Of a stretch of 64,000 bases of DNA, positions 59,692 through 64,000 are shown in pieces. The stretch is from NCBI GenBank assembly GCA_023428755.1, contig JAEYWX010000012.1, positions 279,224-343,223 on the forward strand. The letters run 5' to 3'. A program made the translations under genes and the position numbers. This DNA is from Bacteroidota bacterium (GTDB taxonomy: Bacteria; Bacteroidota; Bacteroidia; Chitinophagales; Chitinophagaceae). A model generated the notes under the pieces. It ran no database searches and was not told the origin of the DNA. It worked only from the letters and a program-made list of their open reading frames with translations. Position 1 is the stretch's first letter, and each line of letters starts with the position of its first letter.

Positions 59692-60339
59692 TTAACTGAT
59701 CATACCTTTTTCTACCGCCGCTTTAATAAGCCCGGCAATATTGCGGGCGCCAAACTTGGAGAGTAAACTGGCCCGGTGGGTTTCAACTGTGTTGACTGAT
59801 ACAAATAGTTTCTCTGCAATTTCTTGCGAGGTGTATTCTTGCGCAATCAAATCCAATACTTCCTGCTCACGTCTTGAAAGTTTCGGGATATAGGTTGTTT
59901 CCTGTTTGATGCCAAGACTGTTCTGCAACAACAGTTTTTCAATTTCTTTGTGCAGATACGTTTCACCATTTACTACTTTGAACAGACAATCCAGTAACTC
60001 TTCTTTTTGCATATTCTTGAGCAAAAAACCACTGGCGCCGCTTTTCAATGCACTTTTTACAATGGCCGGTTCCGACAAACTGGTAAGCATAACAATTTTT
60101 ACTGCAGGATAAGTTTTATGTAATTGCTTGCAGGCAGCCAGTCCATCTTCATTGGGCAAATGAATATCCAGCAGCAACAGATCGGGTAAGCTGTTGCTGC
60201 CCGCAAATTCTTCAAACGCCTGCACAGATGTAAAGCCTCCTGTAAATTTCCATTCCTCTTGATCAGCCAACATTCGTTCCACTCCTTCGAGAATAAGTTG
60301 GTGATCGTCGATAATACTAATATTATGCTGCTTGTTCAT
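59692..60339 (-). CDS. NarL/FixJ-type response regulator
   Basis: DNA-binding response regulator of 215 residues. The receiver domain has the phospho-acceptor Asp in LLLDIHLPNEDGL (about residue 57), Thr/Ser in VKIVMLTSLSEP and Lys in GFLLKNMQKEE. The C-terminal LuxR-type helix-turn-helix reads LSRREQEVLDLIAQEYTSQE then VSVNTVETHRASLLSKFG. Its start overlaps the end of the histidine kinase gene by 17 bases, so translation is coupled and the two form one pair. Target genes are unknown. Confidence 0.95.
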   Translation of the reverse strand: MNKQHNISIIDDHQLILEGVERMLADQEEWKFTGGFTSVQAFEEFAGSNSLPDLLLLDIHLPNEDGLAACKQLHKTYPAVKIVMLTSLSEPAIVKSALKSGASGFLLKNMQKEELLDCLFKVVNGETYLHKEIEKLLLQNSLGIKQETTYIPKLSRREQEVLDLIAQEYTSQEIAEKLFVSVNTVETHRASLLSKFGARNIAGLIKAAVEKGMIS

Positions 60340-62278
60340 GTTTGTTCAACAATATTTCAATGTACACAGAAGTTCCTTTTTGCTGTTCGGAACGGATATC
60401 CATTTTGCCGTTGAGGAACGAAACCCTCGATTGTATATTACTCAACCCAATTCCATTTCCTGTTTCTTTTGGTGAAAAACCTTTGCCATTATCTTCTACT
60501 GTAATGGTGAGCATATGGTTGTGGCGATGCAGCTGAATAAACGTTTCAGTAGCACCTGCATGTTTAATGCTGTTGTTGATGAGTTCCTGGATGATGCGGT
60601 AAATGCTGAGTTCAGTTGTTTGTGCTAACCGTTCTTCCATCCCTACCGATTCGTAATCTAACTGCATCAACTTGCTTTCGGAAATGGAACGACAGTATTC
60701 CTTCAACGCTTCGTTCAATCCATAACGAAGCAATGTTTCGGGCAACAGGTTATGTGCAATGCGTCTTGTTTCAGATGCGGCTTGTTGTATGAGACCGGCT
60801 GCTTTTTCCTTATCGGTTTGTTGCGGAACTTCCAGTTGACTTACCTGCATTTGCGCAGCAGCCAATATACCACCCAGCCCATCGTGTAACTCACGAGCCA
60901 AACGGTTGCGTTCTTTTTCTTCTCCGGTCATTAATGCTTTTAGTAAAGAAAGGTCTTGTTCTCTTTTTAATGTAAGCAATGTTTGCTCATGTGTTTTTTT
61001 CCGTTGGGCATATAAAAAGAATAATAACAGTATTGCTAATGCTGCAGCTGCTAAACCAATACCCAGCAACCAAAGCCGGTTATTTTTCTTAGCGAGCAGT
61101 AATTGCTGTTCACTGATCTGTTTTTCTTTTTCGGCTGTTTGTAATTGTACATTCAGTTCGTTGATCTGTTTGGCAGAGTTTTCTGAAAACAGTGAGTCGT
61201 TAACATTGTAATAGGTTTGTTGGTAAGCATAAGCATTTTTAAAATCACCCATTTCTTCGTAAGTATTGGCAATATCTTTTTGCAGATCGAGCCACTGATT
61301 AAAGTTGCCGGCATTTTCATGCAGTTCTTTTGCAAGCAGAAAATACTTTAATGCTGTTGTATAATTTTTCGCAGTATATGCCATACCCGCACGAATGTAC
61401 AAGGCGGCTCCTTGCATGCGGGCATCATTTAGTTTGTTGGCCAACCGCACTGCTTCATCAGCCAATGCTTCTGCTGCTACGTAGTTATCTTTCTTTGCCT
61501 GCAATTCTGCACCACTCATAGCAACCATAAAGTGTAATTCGCCTTCAACTGGTAATTGTTTGGCCAGTTCTGCGGCTTTGTTATTATAATAAATACTGGA
61601 ATCCCACATTGCCTCTACAGAAAATGCACGCACCATATTACTATAGGTTAATCCTGCATCCATCTTTGCACCAAGTGCAAGATATTTTTCCACCGCAATT
61701 TTATAATTAGGAATAGCCTCTTTTGCTTTGCGAAATTCAAGTAAGCTGTTGCCGATGGTTTTATAGGTTTGAGCCAGCCAAAATTCATCGCCCAACTCTT
61801 TAAACAAATTGGCAGCAGGTTTTAAATAGTCCATTGCTTTTTCCGGCTCACGGCTTCGCAAAAATGCAACGGCTTTTACATACAAACCTTTTGCTTCGCC
61901 CGGCTTATATCCTTTTTGGCGTGAATATGCAATCATGCTATCGGCATAACTGTGCTCAAGCTCACGCTTGCCGGATAATGCATAATAATTACCGAGCAGC
62001 TTGTAGAGGTCGGTCTGGATTTTTGGGTTATCTGTTTTGCGGAGCAAGCCATTGATTTCCGCAGCAAGTACCGGTACTTTTTCCTGCTGCCCCTGTTCAA
62101 AATAATTGATAGCTGCTTTTAATAACAGACGGGCTTTGCCGGTATCGGTTTTACTGGCGGCAGCTTCCTTTAGTAATGAATCGGGCGATAACGGATCCTG
62201 GCTGAAAAGCGGTGTAGCAAACAGAACGAAAACAAGGAACAGAACGGTTACAGGAAGTTTCTGCATGGGTGTAAGCAT
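60323..62278 (-). CDS. Histidine kinase with periplasmic TPR sensor region
   Basis: Membrane sensor kinase of 651 residues. A signal peptide (MLTPMQKLPVTVLFLVFVLF...) is followed by a periplasmic region of about 340 residues holding several TPR-like helix pairs (YKTIGNSLLEFRKAKEAIPN, AALYIRAGMAYTAKNYTTAL), one membrane helix (LWLLGIGLAAAALAILLLFF), a HisKA_3 domain with the phospho-accepting His in NRLARELHDGLGGILA, and a HATPase_c domain (NNSIKHAGATETF, VEDNGKGFSP). The ligand is unknown. A TATATTTG box at 62290-62297 just upstream supports the start at 62278 or 62266 over one at 62338. Confidence 0.92.
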   Translation of the reverse strand: MLTPMQKLPVTVLFLVFVLFATPLFSQDPLSPDSLLKEAAASKTDTGKARLLLKAAINYFEQGQQEKVPVLAAEINGLLRKTDNPKIQTDLYKLLGNYYALSGKRELEHSYADSMIAYSRQKGYKPGEAKGLYVKAVAFLRSREPEKAMDYLKPAANLFKELGDEFWLAQTYKTIGNSLLEFRKAKEAIPNYKIAVEKYLALGAKMDAGLTYSNMVRAFSVEAMWDSSIYYNNKAAELAKQLPVEGELHFMVAMSGAELQAKKDNYVAAEALADEAVRLANKLNDARMQGAALYIRAGMAYTAKNYTTALKYFLLAKELHENAGNFNQWLDLQKDIANTYEEMGDFKNAYAYQQTYYNVNDSLFSENSAKQINELNVQLQTAEKEKQISEQQLLLAKKNNRLWLLGIGLAAAALAILLLFFLYAQRKKTHEQTLLTLKREQDLSLLKALMTGEEKERNRLARELHDGLGGILAAAQMQVSQLEVPQQTDKEKAAGLIQQAASETRRIAHNLLPETLLRYGLNEALKEYCRSISESKLMQLDYESVGMEERLAQTTELSIYRIIQELINNSIKHAGATETFIQLHRHNHMLTITVEDNGKGFSPKETGNGIGLSNIQSRVSFLNGKMDIRSEQQKGTSVYIEILLNKHEQAA

Positions 62279-62427
62279 TGATTTATTTTCAAATATAATC
62301 CATCTGCCCACAGCGTAAAAGCCCTCACGGAAAACCATGAATTATTTTTTTCAGGTGTTTGCCTTATAAGCAGCAACGGTATGGTTTGCAGCTTTGCGTT
62401 CTCATTCACCATTAAATATTTTATCGA

Positions 62428-63702
62428 ATGCGAACACTTATTCTCTTCTGTTTCACACAACTGTTTCTGCTTATAGCGAATGCACAACTGATTAAGCGGA
62501 AAGTGGAAGAGGCAAAAACAAAAACAACTGAACGTGTTGATACAAGAAGTTCAGAGGGTATTGATAAAGCATTGAACAAAGCAGAAGAAAAGATCGGCAG
62601 TATTTTTAAAAAGAAAAATAAGAAAGAAGGATCGGATACAATTGGCGACAAGGGCTATGATGCGCCTGTAACAAATACGGATGAGCAGGGTAATACTGAT
62701 TTTACACCGTATAAAAATTTCGATTTTATTCCGGGTGAAAAGATTCTGTTCTTCGAAGATTTTGCTGATGGTTCAACGGGCCGTTGGGGTGCTTATGACA
62801 AGAACGATCTTTCGATCATCAACCAGGAAAATAAAAACTGGTTAGATGTGAAGAGCAGCAATTTTTTCCCTCTTGGGTTAAAAACACTTCCTGCAAATTT
62901 TACGTTGGAGTTTGACGCATATATTCCTGATGGATCAAGTGGCACATTGGATCTTAGGTTTCTTCACAAATCACAGGCAGATGCGTTGGCCGATCCCTAC
63001 CTGGATAACAGCAGTATCATCCACATCAGTCCCGTATCGCAAATGCCGAAAACCGGTTTAGGTGGTTATGTAACCAAAGTGAATAATGAAGAAGTGAGTC
63101 CAAAAAATGAATTTACATTTTTCAGCTGGCAGCCACAGTTGGGAAATTATTATGCACGCATCAGTTTCAGCAGAAAGGGCAATACCGTTTCGCTTTGGAT
63201 CAATAAAGAAAAAGTACTGAGCGATGTGGATCTGTTTGTTGCAGGTACAGAGTATGTGTTGTCGTTTCATTTGCAAAACTATTTTGTTGCAGAGAACAGG
63301 ATGGCCTTTACCAATTTTCGTTTAGCTACCGGCGCAGCACAGCCGAAAACAGAAATGGTGACAAAGAAAAAATTTGTGACACAGAATATTTATTTCGATG
63401 TAAACTCAGATGTGATCCGCCCCAACTCCTATTCCATCTTAAAAGAAATTGCAGATGGTATTAAAGATGTAACAGGTATGGTATCAATTATTGGACATAC
63501 TGACAGTGACGGCAAGGACACAGACAATCTTGTGTTATCGCAAAAACGTGCTGCTTCTGTTAAACGGGCACTGGTAAATGAATTTGGGATTGCAGCAGAA
63601 AAATTAACTACCGACGGGAAAGGCGAAAGTGAGCCACTGAACAAAAATGGTAACCCCGCTGAAAAGGCACAAAACAGAAGGGTAGAATTCATTTTACAAT
63701 AA
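62428..63702 (+). CDS. OmpA family protein
   Basis: Secreted 424-residue protein with a signal peptide (MRTLILFCFTQLFLLIANAQ), a charged helical linker (KRKVEEAKTKTTERVD), a beta-rich lectin/laminin-G-like middle region (NFTLEFDAYIPDGSSGTLDL) and a C-terminal OmpA peptidoglycan-binding domain: IYFDVNSDVIRPNSYSILKE, VSIIGHTDSDGK and GKGESEPL with AQNRRVEFIL. The OmpA domain anchors it to peptidoglycan. The middle domain may bind sugar or be structural. It is divergent from the kinase gene. Confidence 0.9.
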   Translation: MRTLILFCFTQLFLLIANAQLIKRKVEEAKTKTTERVDTRSSEGIDKALNKAEEKIGSIFKKKNKKEGSDTIGDKGYDAPVTNTDEQGNTDFTPYKNFDFIPGEKILFFEDFADGSTGRWGAYDKNDLSIINQENKNWLDVKSSNFFPLGLKTLPANFTLEFDAYIPDGSSGTLDLRFLHKSQADALADPYLDNSSIIHISPVSQMPKTGLGGYVTKVNNEEVSPKNEFTFFSWQPQLGNYYARISFSRKGNTVSLWINKEKVLSDVDLFVAGTEYVLSFHLQNYFVAENRMAFTNFRLATGAAQPKTEMVTKKKFVTQNIYFDVNSDVIRPNSYSILKEIADGIKDVTGMVSIIGHTDSDGKDTDNLVLSQKRAASVKRALVNEFGIAAEKLTTDGKGESEPLNKNGNPAEKAQNRRVEFILQ

Positions 63703-63726
63703 CCATGAAATTATAAGTAACAACAA

Positions 63727-64000
63727 ATGAAAACAATTACATCAACTATCATCTGCATCTTAGTGCTAACACAATGTTTTGCACAATCATACTCAAACGG
63801 TACTTACAGCACAAATTATGGAACTGTAAAATTTGTTACCGAAACGGGTTTTGAATATCCCAATGGGGGTATTATCTACGGCGATTACAAAGACAATGGA
63901 ACCATTACCGGCACCTTTCTGAATAAAGCAGGCGAGATAGAAGGTCTGTTTCATAACGGAGCTGCAGAAGGAAAATTTGTTTTCTTTCCAAAAGGCGGCA
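63727..64000 (+). CDS. Secreted protein, 3' end cut by window
   Basis: A frame from the ATG at 63727 runs open to the window end (91 codons plus one base). It starts with a signal peptide (MKTITSTIICILVLTQCFAQ). The visible mature part (NGGIIYGDYKDNGTITGTF, GLFHNGAAEGKFVFFPKGG) has Tyr/Gly-rich short repeats resembling MORN-like steps; the total length and family cannot be decided. It is 24 bases after the OmpA gene and in the same direction. Confidence 0.75.
   Translation, partial: MKTITSTIICILVLTQCFAQSYSNGTYSTNYGTVKFVTETGFEYPNGGIIYGDYKDNGTITGTFLNKAGEIEGLFHNGAAEGKFVFFPKGG

Noticed and set aside
1..64000. tRNA, rRNA, prophage, restriction-modification, toxin-antitoxin or retroelement modules
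   Set aside because: No cloverleaf, rRNA-like, integrase, reverse transcriptase, nuclease-methylase or toxin signatures were seen in any gene or gap; the lone four-helix gene is not next to a diversity-generating retroelement.

Overview
The window is a 64 kb chromosomal piece of a member of the Bacteroidota, most likely of the Chitinophagaceae type. The reasons are: the rplM-rpsI-rpsB-tsf operon order, GldC, a PorG-like DUF6089 protein, a type IX secretion (T9SS) C-terminal sorting domain, GH9 cellulase plus deacetylase genes, DUF4290-murA and DUF5606 neighbours, and Bacteroidetes-type promoters (TTTG, about 19-21 bases, TAnnTTTG). No rRNA, tRNA, CRISPR array, prophage or intact insertion sequence was recognised. 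Most of the window is ordinary housekeeping sequence with moderate GC and dense genes.

Layout. 1-1212: the 3' part of a TolC-type efflux gene. 1287-4219: ribosomal operon rplM-rpsI-rpsB-tsf (minus) with its promoter and a two-hairpin leader. 4381-11865: a long minus-strand run of glycosyltransferase, gldC, yqeY-like, cvpA-like, alpha/beta hydrolase, CBS protein, BamA/TamA-like protein, nadK and a PorG-like protein. 11866-12436: an AT-rich gap with an orphan terminator. 12437-14569: a secreted protein and a metzincin protease exported by T9SS. 14663-16804: DUF4290 and murA. 16864-22894 (minus): typA, rhomboid, cupin-like protein, MurC-like ligase. 22922-26771 (minus): an outer-membrane protein, polysaccharide deacetylase and GH9 endoglucanase. 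26944-29712 (plus): fumarylacetoacetate hydrolase family, flavin reductase, sterol desaturase. 29722-33240 (minus): AI-2E transporter, radical SAM, DUF418. 33379-41893 (plus): MarR, acyl-CoA dehydrogenase, amidase, deoxyhypusine-synthase-like protein, RDD, AspT-type transporter. 42189-51171 (mostly minus): M28 peptidase, rpiB, a four-helix-bundle element, tatC, large metalloprotease, CorC/HlyC protein, gmk. 51456-64000: DUF5606, M3 peptidase, a Fur/SCO/MerC cluster, amidase, recA, a two-component pair, an OmpA protein and a cut-off secreted protein.

How they work together. Several genes serve the cell envelope and export: BamA-like, PorG-like, GldC, TatC, MurA, the MurC-like ligase, N-acetylmuramoyl-L-alanine amidase, CorC/HlyC and OmpA. 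Others are secreted degradative enzymes: metzincin, M28, DUF5117-type metalloprotease, GH9 and deacetylase. A metal or redox group (Fur, SCO, MerC) shares one 100-base divergent control region.

The most interesting signals are: (1) the GH9 gene ends on an in-phase A-AAA-AAG slippery heptamer, followed five bases later by a 6-bp GC hairpin, and the downstream deacetylase, which has no signal peptide, is open in exactly the -1 frame from that site; (2) a lone four-helix-bundle gene is bracketed by a 30-bp imperfect inverted repeat between rpiB and tatC, like a small mobile element; (3) a perfect 8-5-8 palindrome lies between the -33 and -7 boxes of the MerC promoter next to a Fur-family gene; (4) a MurC-like ligase has altered signature residues. 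All functional statements are inferred from sequence reading; no database search was run.
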